Shown: positions 9,658 through 21,005 of the stretch, one piece after another
How the letters are laid out: every line of letters begins with the position of its first letter
Numbering within the stretch: the first letter of the stretch is position 1
NCBI RefSeq assembly: GCF_007655135.1
Contig: NC_045127.1
Span: 27,756,199-27,820,198 of the forward strand
Origin: Punica granatum
Taxonomy: Eukaryota > Streptophyta > Magnoliopsida > Myrtales > Lythraceae
Reading direction: 5' to 3'
DNA: 64,000 nt
The notes under the pieces: generated by a model
Told to the model about the DNA's origin: nothing
Database searches by the model: none
Seen by the model: the letters and a program-made list of their open reading frames with translations, nothing else
Translations under genes and position numbers: made by a program

Positions 9658-9676
9658 GCCAGGGAACAAACCTTAT
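9658..9676 (-). pseudogene. GT31 galactosyltransferase-like pseudogene, final codons
   Basis: After the acceptor cttcattttcag (9676/9677) the minus strand reads DKVCSLA in phase with the exon at 9941-10053. An extra T seems to shift the expected stop (gctttag instead of gcttag). Both the splice phase and the wording fit the end of plant beta-1,3-galactosyltransferase-like proteins. Confidence 0.5.
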
Positions 9677-9940
9677 CTGAAAATGAAGGCAAGGCACAGG
9701 AATGTTCACTGTTCAAGTCTATTGCATGGAAAAATTGCAAAGAACCAAAGCTAGCTCTAGAAGAAATATCTCCTATCCATCTAAAGAAGTTCTAATTTGT
9801 TTTTAGAACCCCGGCCTTTAGACCAAATTCATCACCGAAGCACCATTTATTTCTCAGATTTGATAAAATTTGTGTCGCATTTGAAAGGTAAGGGTAGATG
9901 CTGTATGAAACAGAAGGGCGGGGATATGAGATAGAGTTAC

Positions 9941-10053
9941 CTTGTGTGATGCTACTGCAACAAAGACGGCTGTCGTCTATGAAGGTTTATTGAATGCTCA
10001 TCATCCAAGAACCGACTGAGGTATCATCATGAGCGTAAGTCTTCAGAGACGCA
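9941..10053 (-). pseudogene. GT31 beta-1,3-galactosyltransferase-like pseudogene exon
   Basis: A 113-bp exon bounded by an acceptor (gttattcag, 10053/10054) and a donor (gtaactc, 9940/9939). It reads LKTYAHDDTSVGSWMM, then a TAA stop, then IDDSRLCCSSITQ. The YAHDD-SVGSW pattern and the following CCSS are characteristic of the C-terminal part of plant GT31 glycosyltransferases, Golgi enzymes that add galactose to glycans. The in-frame stop and the apparent frameshift in the next exon mark a pseudogene. Upstream exons were not recognised in 10,054-10,700. Confidence 0.6.
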
Positions 10054-10700
10054 CTGAATAACATATGGAATGATTGTTTACTATTGCATTATATCACAGG
10101 AATAGTTGCTATGCTCATGGTGCTTTATTGCATGCTGTCTTTGACAAAAGGAAGCTAAGACGATGATCAGAGCAACATTAAAATAAATTATTACTGCACA
10201 TTAAATCTACTCTTTTCAACTATGGGCCCACTAAACTCCCAAGTCCTATCCGTACAGTAAGAATAAGAAATAATGTAAATCTGCTCAGCATGAATTGCTG
10301 ACCTGTTTATGTTAATATACTGCGCCAAGTTTTTGGAGAGGATTAAAAGTGAACCAGCAGCATGACGAAAGTAGCTGCATAGAACAACTTAGTGTCAAAA
10401 GGTGCAACAAAATAAAATTGAAGGGGGAAAACACAAACAGTAATGTTAAGAGAAGTCTTCCAATAACTGATTTAAAGTTGATCGAAGAGCACTAAAACAT
10501 TCAATATAATCAACATGAGCGTAGAGGGGATGACAAAGGGAAACATCTTTTTTGCTTTGATCCGGGATGCAGATATTATTGCACCTCTTCGCTTGTTCCA
10601 ATTTCCAATGCTACCTAGAACCAGCTCAATCTAAGGATTGGACTTGGAAGTTAAAAATGAATATAAGACAGAAAATATAATTAGTTTTACCAGCTTCACA
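10054..10700. other. AT-rich sequence, no gene recognised
   Basis: May contain introns or decayed upstream parts of the GT31-like pseudogene. No open frame above background and no repeat match to the rest of the window. Confidence 0.35.
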
Positions 10701-10836
10701 GACCTTTCGGCTTTGGGAAAATAAAAATCAGGCAAATCATTTAAAGAAAGTAAATGAGGAGAAAATAAATGAAAGTGGTAAATAAATAAGCATAACAAAC
10801 AAACAAACGAGATTGAGCCTGAGCCCCCTCTAAGTG
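10701..10836 (-). mobile_element. B-iv internal fragment next to its primer site
   Basis: The last 30 bases (gattgagcctgagcccc) match the reverse complement of the B internal sequence after the primer site at 29,458. Similarity fades to the left, so the left limit is approximate. Confidence 0.5.
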
Positions 10837-10855
10837 TCTACAGTGAAGTCGCCAA
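10837..10855 (-). other. B-iv primer binding site (decayed)
   Basis: The minus strand reads ttggcgacttcactgtaga, a mutated form of the B primer site at 29,439-29,457. It lies two bases from the LTR end at 10,858. Confidence 0.6.
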
Positions 10856-10857
10856 AC

Positions 10858-11004
10858 TGTGCACAATCGAATTTCATCTCGTCGGCCCGCATATGCGCGA
10901 CCGATCGCACGACTTGGGAGTGTCCACCTTCCCGTGGGGGCGTGTGATAGACACGTGTAAGAAAGGAGTCACTAGTGCCTGTTTAAGACCCGGAGGTCGA
11001 GGGC
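10858..11004 (-). repeat. B-iv LTR end, interrupted by element C
   Basis: Matches the terminal 150 bases of the family B LTR (tgtgcacaatcg replaces tgtacgaacccg). It stops exactly where element C begins; the last five bases, agggc, are the expected left TSD of C. The continuation should lie to the right of the window. Confidence 0.75.
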
Positions 11005-11570
11005 TGATGCGATTCCCGCCAAGAATGACGAGACCCATCAACAAAAGGATCCCAAGATCGTTCTATAATCAAAATTGATTGATAAATCTTCGACCCGTTG
11101 TTTACGACATAAATAAGAACCTTGGTATAATTGACCTCAACCCGTTGTTTATTACGAAACAAGAACCTCGGTATAGGAAGACGCCACAAATGGTGGTGGA
11201 AATCCGTTTGATAAGTCGATGATGAACGTCACGAAAATTTCCGATAAGTTCGAATTAGTTCTTGAAGAACCAAAGATAATACTCCCACGATTTTCTGAAT
11301 GTTCCTTTTAAAAATTGACTAAGATGAGTATATATAGACCAAAACTAATCCTAATATGGTTATATCCCCTCGTAAAGTAAGGAAAATAAAATCTAAAATA
11401 TCTATAGAGATATGACTTAATCTATAAAGATATAAAATCTAAATATTCATATAATATCTCTATGAGATTTAAACTTTAAAAAAATTTGATGATATCGTCT
11501 CTTAATCTTTAACAAATATTCTAGAAACTTTTAGAAATTGGCATTATAATGAAATTAATCTTTTGCATCA
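11005..11570 (-). repeat. C 3' LTR
   Basis: The left end tgatgcgattcccgcc is identical to the LTR start at 63,912; four differences were seen in the 89 comparable bases. The right end gcatca at 11,570 is inferred from the inverted TG...CA rule because the other LTR leaves the window. Confidence 0.75.
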
Positions 11571-12348
11571 TAGACTTGGCTGGAATCTTCTAGAACTTGA
11601 ATCATGTTGATGTATCTTTGTTGATCGCATGGTTCATGTCCAATGAACCTCCACGAATTTACTTAAGCCTAAACCTCTTGAAACATGCCGTTGAGTTCAT
11701 CTTTACACTTCTGTGCTCGTGCTCACGTAACTAGTCCAATTGGAACTTGAACTAGATCCCTTGAAATCGTGCTACGATTTGCATCATTCCCCTCCTCTTG
11801 AAAAAGATTTGTCCTCAAATCATCACCTACATCAAAAGGAAGCAAATCAGAAACATTAAAAGTAGCACTTACATTGTGCTCACCAAGTAAGTATAGTTTG
11901 TAAGCGTTGTCATTGATGCGTTCTAGGACTTGAAAATGACCATTCCCTCTTGGAAGCAATTTGGAATGTCTTTGCGCCGGAAATCTCTCATTCCTCATAT
12001 GAAATAAAACCCAATCTCCGGGTTCAAAAATCAGTTTATGACACCCTTTGTTGGCGTGTTTTGCATACTACTCCGTTCTTCGCTCAATGTTGAGTCCTGC
12101 TTTCTCATGAATCTGTTTGAAAAATTCAACTTTCTTTTTGCCATCTAAATTAACGCTTTCAGTCAAAGGTAAATGAGATAAATCCAATGGAGTTGAAGGA
12201 TTAAATCCATACACAATTTCAAATGGTGGAAAATTCGTAGCAGAATGAGCAGATCTGTTATAAGCAAACTCAACATGTGGTAAATACTCTTCCCATGTTT
12301 TGATGTTCTTTTTAATGATTGCCCTCAACAAAGTTGACAAAGTCCTAT
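11571..12348 (-). pseudogene. pol: C integrase C-terminal part
   Basis: On the minus strand from 12,348: [46 protein letters not shown], a TAG replacing a glutamine codon after ERRTE (12,068), then HMRNERFPAQRHSKLLPRG and NDNAYKLYLLGEHNVSATFN. This is the C-terminal integrase region of a widespread plant Ty3/Gypsy lineage without an evident chromodomain. The frame ends at 11,723; the remaining 150 bases up to the LTR read as a decayed basic tail. The upstream half is at 51,993-52,785. Confidence 0.85.
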
Positions 12349-12997
12349 TGATGTGCTTCAGATTGCAGCCCAAAACGTATTTGATTTTTTGGGTCCAAAC
12401 ACGCATCCTAGAAGATTCTAGAACAAGAATTTAGCTCAATTAGATATTAAGTTTCGTATACTGTTATAATATAGTTGCTCTTAATTAGATATTATTTTCA
12501 TTATTAGCTTGAGTCAGTAGTCTTAAATTTCATATTTCAGATTGTTTCCTTATTCTATTTTAGGAAAGTAATCTAGAAAATATTAGATGTAAGTTTCTTA
12601 TTCAAGAGTTAAGGGAGGTGTTTTTCCTCTATATATATATATATGCTAGGAGGAGATCTCAAAAATACGAATTTGATGAATATTTTGAATGAATTGCCTA
12701 GAGCGTTTCCTCTCTTTTCTTATCTGAACAAATTCCTTGTTTAGTGGCGAAAATCCTTATTCTTATCGTTCATCCTTGTGCGTGGCGAATCAACCCGACT
12801 TTTCTTACTCATGGTGAGTCATCTTATCGAGTGAGTTTTGTTGGTTCTACCCTCCACCCTACTTTCTTATCTAGTTCTGGTTCGTGAACCCTCAAAGCAT
12901 CTTTTCTTACTCGGGGTGAGTTATTTTATCGAGTGAGTTTAGTAGAGTCTACCCTCCACCCTACTTTCTTACCCAGTTTTGGTTCGTGAGCCCATCA
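12349..12997 (+). repeat. A2 5' LTR
   Basis: 649 bp, TGATG...CCCATCA, TATA-like run 12,630-12,644. Unlike the A1 LTRs it has its 3' tail twice (ending near 12,893 and again at 12,997), separated by a decayed primer-site remnant. Confidence 0.85.
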
Positions 12998-12999
12998 TT

Positions 13000-13011
13000 T
13001 GGTATTAGAGC
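13000..13011 (+). other. A2 primer binding site
   Basis: tggtattagagc, one base from the standard initiator-Met primer site, two bases after the LTR end. Confidence 0.8.
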
Positions 13012-13137
13012 GAGGGTTCTGTTCTTGTGGGCCGATTGAAACACATGAGGGAGTGTAAACACGAGTATTTAGTGAAGAATCTTTATGAGAAACGCAATGG
13101 ATGAGGAAAACGTCCGTGAGGTTCCGAGGGGACTCAC

Positions 13138-13758
13138 ACACGTATTTGAATTTTCAGGTCCAAACACGCATTCTAGAAGATTCTAGAACAAGAATTTAGT
13201 TCAATTAGATATTAAGTTTTGTATACTGTTATAATACAGTTGCTCTTAATTAGATATTATTTTCATTATTAGCTTGAGTCAGTAGTCTTAAGTTTCCTAT
13301 TTCAGATTGTTTCCTTATTCTATTTTAGGAAAGTAATCTAGAAAATATTAGATGTAAGTTTCTTATTCTAGAGTCAAGGGAGGTGTTTTTCCTCTATATA
13401 TATATGCTAGGAGGAGATCTCAAAAATATGAATTTGATGAATATTTTGAATGAATTGCCTAGAGCGTTTCCTCTCTTTTCTTATCTGAACAAGTTACTTG
13501 TTTAGTGGCGAAAATCCTTATTCTTATCGTTCATCCTTGAGCGTGGCGAAACAACCCGACTTTTCTTACTCGTGGTGAGTCATCTTATCGAGTGAGTTTT
13601 GTTGGTTCTACCCTCCACCCTACTTTCTTATCTGGTTCTGGTTCATGAACCCTCAAAGCATCTTTTCTTACTCGTGGCGAGTTATTTTATCGAGTGAGTT
13701 TAGTTGAGTCTACCCTCCACCCTACTTTCTTACCTAGTTTTGGTTCGTGAACCCATCA
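13138..13758 (+). repeat. A2 second LTR copy, lacking its first ~27 bases
   Basis: Second member of the tandem duplication. It includes a TATA-like run (13,395-13,405), the doubled tail and the end CCCATCA, followed by a primer-site copy with one more change (13,761-13,772). Confidence 0.85.
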
Positions 13759-13845
13759 TTTGGTATTAGAGAGAGGGTTCTGTTCTTGTTGGCCGATTGA
13801 AACACATGAGGGAGTGCAAACACAAATATTTAGTGAGGAATCTTT

Positions 13846-14231
13846 ATGAGAAACGCAATGGATGAGGAAAACGTCCGTGAGGTTCCGAGGGGACTCGCAC
13901 TTGACCAAGCCTAGTTCCTTGGGTTCCAGTAGAGGCAAGACGAGCTTTCTGCACGGCTCGATCAACTAACCCCAAGTTGTTGAGTGAATGGACTTCGTGC
14001 GTGCTCCTCCACCACATGCACATCGAGTTCCTAGATGGAATGTTCAAGTGGAAGATGAAGCTGACTGGGAGGATGAACTTCCTGAACAAGAAGAGTAGCC
14101 GGTTCCACGACGGGAGCAAAGGGGCATCAGTAACAACCTCAAGCTGAAGATTTCGCAATTGAAAGGCACGAGTTCCCCTGAAGAGTACCTTGAGTGGGTC
14201 CAGCGCATTGATAAGGTGTTCGAATACCATG
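13846..14231 (+). pseudogene. gag: A2 gag, N-terminal piece
   Basis: Starts MRNAMDEENVREVPRGLALD, then a TAG, QDELSARLDQL, and after further breaks GTSSPEEYLEWVQRIDKVFE. It corresponds to residues 1-120 of the A3 gag. It ends at 14,231, where B-iii begins; the next recognisable codons are at 28,350 with about 20 residues missing. Confidence 0.75.
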
Positions 14232-14871
14232 TGTACGAACCCGAATGTGGACTCTCGTCGAGGCCCGCATGCGTGCTTTTGGATCGCGCGGCTTGGGAGT
14301 ATCCATCTTCCCAGGGATGCGTGACGGATACGTGTGAGAAGGAGTCGCCACTTATCATTTTATGACCCGAAAATCGAGGGCCGATAAGTTACCCGGGTCT
14401 AGGGGTATAGAACACCTAGTTTTGCTAAGGCATTGGTCTGTGTGGAACCAAAAAGTTCGTGTTAGGGGGTTCATGTTACGTGCGGGCCCGTATCCCGCAC
14501 ACCCTTTCGATACTCAGGTTTGCTAGGCTTACTGTTTTTATTTACAGTGTGAATTAGGCTGTGCTCGGCATATACGTTTTGACACCGAAAATTTAGTGAA
14601 CTGAACGATGTCAGTTGAGAAGCCGAGAGAGAAGTAGACCCGTGTGTCGGGGAATCGATTCACAATCTTACGTTATAGTTCATCAAACTATGATGTTTGA
14701 ATTCCTGCGTGAATCGGAACCGCGAAATCTTGGGATTACTCTTGTTTAGGCAAGCATTGGACTGATTCGATTAGTTCGACTCTCGGACTGTTCGTTCACC
14801 GACTGGGATTCTTACAGAATGAATGTACAAAGTAAAATCCTTACAATACTCTTAGAAAAACAATAAAATAC

Positions 14872-17800
14872 TGTCACGACCCGAAATTTCAGATGAATTT
14901 TCCCTATATTTCCTCGACATCCATTATCACGTAACTATTCATATAAAAACTGCTTTCCATAACTCTAAAAAAACATACTACTACAAATTCTCTCGCATAT
15001 ATATTTATATAAGTACGATTCTAGCAAAACTACATTGCTAAACCAACTAGACTTTCCGAAGATTTCTTTTCCGCTCTCACATCAGTGATACAACTAAACA
15101 AAATTTTCAGGTCGTAACATTCTAAAGTCCATTCTATACAAAAAGGATATCTATCAAATAACTAAGGTTCCTACCTAGTCCTCCAAGCTGATCCCCGATA
15201 TAAAAAAGTGGTTCCTCCGCGCAATCGGAAGCTTATCTGGAAAAATGTATGCAGGGTGTGAGCTGCATCTCAGTGAGCACTAAATTCCAAAGCAAAATGA
15301 ATAATATTAAGTGATAAATATACTTTAGACAACCAAATATTCATATAGATAGTAGTAGCATAACCAAGTCTATCAATTAATTCACCAACACGACATATTA
15401 GACAATACGTACAAATGATTACTAAGATCATTTATCAACAATCAATTGCCCTTATAACCATATAAAACTATTATTAGGATTAACATTTAACCCAACATCA
15501 TCTTGCACTTATAGCCTAACTAAATCAAATTAGCAACAACACGGCTTCCACATAATAATTCAGACAATCATAACAATCATCACATTTACAGCAATCCAAC
15601 CAAACAAACAATATACAACACAACCAAATCAATATAGCCATAGGGTTGCGTTCCCTCGCAACAGAGTTGTGACGGTACCGTGACCCCGCACATCTTGCTC
15701 ATACCATTCTCAACTTCCAATATTCACATCTCATAAGCAGGGGCCACCTATTAACCTCTGGCGGTAAGAGTTGACCTCAATTTGTATTCCGTCGGGTCTT
15801 AGCGGCCGATCAGGTCCCTTTTTCTATTCCGCCGGGTCCAGCGGCCGATCGGGCCCCCTATTTATATTCAGCCGGGTCCAGCGGCCGATCATGTCCCTGT
15901 TTATATTCTGCCGGGTCCAGCGGCCGATCAGGCCCTACTTGTATTCCGCTGGGTCCAGCGGCCGATCTGACCCATTTTGTAATCCGCCGGGTCCAACGGT
16001 CCCATGGCTATATAATCACGCAACAATCACGAGCACAATCAACTACAACCACGCCATCTCATATCATATACTCACACCAAATTCTTATTCCCAAATTATC
16101 ACAATCTCCACATACACAACCACAATCCCAATCATATTGAATCACATTATCATCATATACTTCATACGCAATCCACATATTCAATCACACTGCATATCCC
16201 AAGTCCAAGTGGAACATAAAATGCCATATTTCTCAGATCCTTTCACACAGCATAGCAATGCCAATTCCTTAATCTAACTACCACTATATTCATCTTAAAT
16301 AATTTATATAATTATAACACATTATTTCACCAGGGAATAGAGTAGTCACATAACATATATATATATATATATATATATATCATTTCACAATGGAATAAAG
16401 TACTCACCGAATACCCAAATTATTTAATGAAGACGACATTTTAGGACACCAAGTTTCAGTCTCTTCAACTCCTACAAGTAACAAGCATAGCAAGAAAAAT
16501 TATAAAATATACTAATTTTATCAATAGATATCACATTGCCAAATCACACCCCTACCAAAAATATTCCTTCCTCCACGAGACCTTTGCACACGATTATATC
16601 ATAGATCATGTCTACAGATCAATTTTCAGAAACCCAAGATGTCGCAAGCTAGATAATTGCGCTTCTTAATTCTACAAGAAATATAGTACATATATTTTGA
16701 AATGTGATAACCACCTTAGCAGACCAAATACGTAGCTCATGGATTTCAATTGCTAAATTACTCGATGACAAGTAACCTCGACAATCCAATATGAACAGGA
16801 TTATACTATTACAAAAAGAGAAACAAAAAAAAAACCTAAATTACTCACACAAGCCCTCAATCATACTTAGCTAAGATAATGAATGTATAATACATGAATC
16901 TAGAGCTCATTACACCTGACCAATGTTAACAACCCTTGCAATCTAAACGAGCCTCCAATTGCAGTACCTCTATACACCTTCCAAGAAGCTCCCCCATATT
17001 TGTTCTTGCATATCATGGCGCTTTTAAATCATATTAATTAAACAGTCCAATTAATTGTTAATACTAGATTCACAACATAACAACCCAATTGAATGCGGAA
17101 GAAAAGAATCAAGTACCAACCTAAACCTGCCTATACTTGGCTCCAACTTGAACTCTAGCATAATTCCCTAGTTCTTCACTCCCAATTCATAATCCCACTA
17201 ACCAAATACTCTTACTTTCACTAGAACACAATCAGATAAATTAAGCGTAAGCAAGAAAAATCTACAATATCAATTCCTCTCAACTTAATTTGCCAGCGAT
17301 TAAGAAAGTTCGTGGCCTCGAGTCGTATTACTAAGTTATCTAATACAATAAACTAACCCGATGCCACCAAGGTAACAAGAATACAATCAATTGAAAGCTT
17401 TCAATAATCAAAATCACCACATAGAAACTAATCGAGAGCAACCAAACCTCATCCGTGAGCTCCATCTCAAGCTCTCCAACTCTCAGTCTCTCTCTCTCTT
17501 TCTCTCAACCTCTGTTTCTTCTTCAACTTCCCGCAGAAGATTAGAAGATTGGAAGAAAAAGAAAGCTCCAGAGCAGAACAAGAAAGATAAAGAAAAAATG
17601 TAAATGGCGGGCTCACGTTTTTGCTCTTTTTCTTCCCCCCCATCTCTCTCTGTCTCCCTCTCTATCTCCCCCCTCTGTTCTTCCTCCACGAAACAGAACG
17701 AAAAAGAAAAGAATGAAAAGAAAACAATGGAAGAAGATAGAGGAAAGGCTGAGGCGGTGGAAGGTTGCTCAAAGGAAAATTTGAGCCCACGTGGGGCCAT

Positions 17801-18136
17801 GCTCCCCTTTCCTTTTTTTTTTTTAATTGCTCCAGCACATGTATATAACATATGCATACATATAAGCATGTAAGGGTATATATATATATATATATATGCT
17901 ATTTGAAATAAAAGAAATATCAGGTCTCACAGCATATCTAGAAAAATAAATACCAGGTCTCACAATATAATAGCCTATGTATGTATAGTTATCCATGTTT
18001 CGAAAATCCTAGGTCTTACACTTTTTTTTTTAAATTCGTCCAGCAACGTGTATGACCTACATATAAATATATATATATAAGCATGTAAGTATATGTATAT
18101 ATGTTCTATTTGAAACTCAAAATGTCAAGCCTCACA
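14872..18136 (-). mobile_element. D3: solo LTR of a family D relative
   Basis: TGTCACGACC at 14,872 and CCTCACA at 18,136 are flanked by aatac on both sides (14,867-14,871 and 18,137-18,141), a perfect 5-bp TSD. Length 3,265 bp, longer than the D1 and D2 LTRs (about 2.4-2.5 kb), with only part of the sequence shared, including the 39-bp GC-rich repeats. No internal region remains, so it formed by LTR-LTR recombination. Several AT microsatellites (16,355-16,380; 17,877-17,898) lie inside. Confidence 0.85.
15781..16005. repeat. 39-bp tandem repeats in the D3 LTR
   Basis: About six degenerate units with the core gggtccagcggccgatc, spaced 36-39 bases. The same array is present in all four complete family D LTRs of the window. 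Confidence 0.8.
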
Positions 18137-18224
18137 AATACAAATTACAAATGATTGAATCCCAGTCGATTCGCTTTCGGTTATTATTCTGCTCCGACTC
18201 ACCGTGAGTTCAGGGAAACACTGA

Positions 18225-18542
18225 GGGTGTGTCTATTTTCGGAAAAATGTTCAACTCAACTCAACTCAACTCAACTTCACTTATCTTCAATTTAACATCA
18301 CAATCATTACTTTTTTTTATTTTTTAATTTTTTTTAACCATTCAATTCAATTTTTAATATTAAATTCTCTCAACTATTCATTACTTTTTCACAATTCAAC
18401 AACACAATCATTACTTAATCATTATTTTCTCTCAATTATTTATTACTTTTTCACACTTTTTCTCATAATTCAACCATACAATCATTACAAATCAATTAAA
18501 ACCAAAACTTAACTCAACTCAACTCTCAATCTAAACACATTC
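18225..18542. mobile_element. MITE in the B-iii LTR
   Basis: 318 bp, absent from the other B LTRs. The outer ends are imperfectly inverted (gggtgtgtctatttt; gaatgtgtttagattgag on the complement) with ttgagttgagttgag type repeats just inside. It is flanked by tga on both sides (18,222-18,224; 18,543-18,545), a 3-bp TSD as in PIF/Harbinger-type MITEs, although the usual target is TWA. Confidence 0.65.
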
Positions 18543-20626
18543 TGAAAAACTGAAATTCAAGCGCTCTCAGTCAATGGGGCATTGGACCCCGTGATCGATG
18601 GTTAGAGCGTTGAACCCTAAGCGCAATGCGTCCTATGGGTCGAGCACGACTCGCATGGACAAGCAATAGTAGAAAAGTAACAAACAACATGTAGATTGTA
18701 GACAATGTGTTTGTTATTGCCAAGTGTACGTGGATTAATAAATTATTAACCCAGGTGTACTTTTGCAAGCAAATGCCATATGTTAAACAAGCAATCGTGC
18801 AAAAACATTTTTGCATTCGGCTTTGTTTTGAGAACTTGACAAAGAGAGTCGAATCTCGTGTGTGTGGATTGCTTTTACATTGTTCTGTATTGTGACACTA
18901 AATTACCACTGAATTAGCCAAACTCTTATTTTGACTATAGATTTGGAACCTAGAGTTCCCCTAACCATTGTCTAATGCTTGGTTAGGTCGAGTGAATGAT
19001 TAATCAGAATTTTGTATGTTTTGTGACAGAGATAACCGTTCTAGTTACCCGAGTCTACGCTAGGATGACGGAAACTCATCAGTGGATAAAAAAAGGCTTT
19101 GCAGATGAACCTGCACCTGAACAGGTAGGCTATTCTTATCCTGATACCGTAGTGTTTCTGTTAAGCTAACCCTAGGGGTGTCGCTAAATTGTGAAAAGAC
19201 AATTTTGCCCTTTATTTGAAAATTATTTTCAGAAAAGGGAAACATCGCAGTGCGGGCTACCTCGGCCTGTAGCCGGTGTCGACCAATTCCCTGGATCGTC
19301 CGGGGTTATACAAGAACCCCGACAAAGCCAAAGAACCGATCGATCTAATCGGAAGTGATCTAAAAAGATTTTCTGTATCCTGACTTGAGTTATCTAAAAT
19401 CAGGTAAAAACTCAAGTTGAGACACATAAGTCTTTTCTAGACGTTCGTGCTACATCAGACTGCGCATTTCAGGTTTTGAAATAGACAAGTTTTGAAAAGG
19501 GCACTAATGTCATTTGACAACTCATCGACGTGAGCTATCAGTTAATTACCAATTCATGCAAACTTATCAGTGCCAAGTGGGTTTAATCATGTGAGGGTCC
19601 CGATTAACCCGTTTGTGAATTTACAGCTTAAAATTACATGCCGAATGCAGTAAATGTGCGGGTTACAGACAATCAATCAAATCATGGATTGATCTACTGA
19701 ATGAAGTCTGAGTACTCGAAAAGCTTAATTTAATAAATACAATTCATGACAAGGCGACTAAGACGAGTCTAGGAAGGTCGAGGATAATTTGGTCAAAATG
19801 ACCAAAATACCCTCGGAACCCAAATGACCCCGAAAAAGTCACCGATATATGAATTCATGCATTTTGCTTTAAAAATAATGTTTTTAAGTTGTTAGCATGC
19901 TGGATTTGCGACAGTGTTAAAATTTGCAATTTGCATAAAATCCGAGAAATGGATTTCATCGAGGTAAAGAGAACGTTCTTGACCCGAATAAGGTCGAGGA
20001 ACCTTCGGCTCTTTCCTCTTGGGAATAGCCGTGGGTTTCCTTGACCCGTTCCGGGTTTCAAGCGTTCTCTTTAACCCAATTGCGACTATTTCTCACACAC
20101 TCAAATGTTAAACACGATAAATTACACATATTTAACAAAAGTCGGTATTTTCATGATTTGGAAAACGCATTTAAACATACAAACATGCACAAACACGTTA
20201 TTTATGGAATCGATAAAACGATACCAGCTTCATGGATGTGGTAAAAGCATAAAATTTGGGAAACAACTTAAATCGGGGCAAGGAAACCGGTTATAACCTG
20301 AAAAATCAACAAAGGAGTCACGGTTACCTTTCCTCAAAGGAAACCCGTGAGCCTCTTTGGTCGTTTGGGTTTAAATCGGTCTCCTCGACTTCGATTTAAA
20401 CGTTTCCCAACATGCTAGCACGTTAAACGATGATAAGCATGCATGATATAACATTAAAATTGCATAAAAGTCCTAGCTCATCTAAGTTGGGAATGGTCAT
20501 ACCTAGTCCCGAGATGCGGGATGGGACTGTTAGAAGTCAGGTTAGACCTTTGTTGGGTCGGGTTTGGGCTGTTTTTCGTTGAACAGACCCGAAAGGCACA
20601 AATAGACCCGGCTGGAACACTGAACA

Positions 20627-21005
20627 GACCCGATTGGCACAAGTCGGGTCGGACATCACCACAAAGGCTCCTGATGGAATTTTGAGGCAAGGTCAGCGGC
20701 CCTGGGTAGTCAAGGGACCCCTCTAGGTGACCGTGGTGGTCGTTTGCTCCAAGAGTTATCGGGTCGACCCATACAGTCCTGCAAAGATCACGGAAAGTAG
20801 AGTACGTTTGGAAAATAGACCCGACTGGGCAGCTTTCGGGTTGGACGTCACCACGGTGTCTCCCGATGGAATTTTGAGGCAAAGTCAACGGCACCCGACT
20901 CCTAACTCACCTCTGGAGGTGACTGTGGTGGTCGTTTTTCGAAAAGAGTCTCGGATTGACCCGATCTGCAAGAAAACCGCATAGACAATCAGAAATTTTG
21001 ACCCG
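20627..21005. repeat. 191-bp direct repeat, 2 copies, in the B-iii LTR
   Basis: Copies start at 20,627 and 20,818 (gacccgattggcac; gacccgactgggcagc) and share gatggaattttgaggcaa. This part of the LTR differs completely from the GC-rich block in the other two B LTRs. Confidence 0.65.

Larger units (their letters stand above)
12376..13900 (+). repeat. tandem duplication of LTR, primer site and gag start (about 763-bp unit, 2 copies)
   Basis: The sequence from cgtatttg at 12,376 through the gag start repeats from 13,141; gag ATGs are at 13,097 and 13,858. The joint is at gactcacac (13,131-13,139). The two LTR copies share a deletion in the primer-site remnant that is absent from the 3' LTR, so the duplication followed insertion of A2. 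Confidence 0.75.

Noticed and set aside
17483..17873. Open frames on both strands in the D3 LTR
   Set aside because: They run through CT/GA-rich low-complexity leader sequence in a solo LTR; no homologous frame is kept in D1 or D2.
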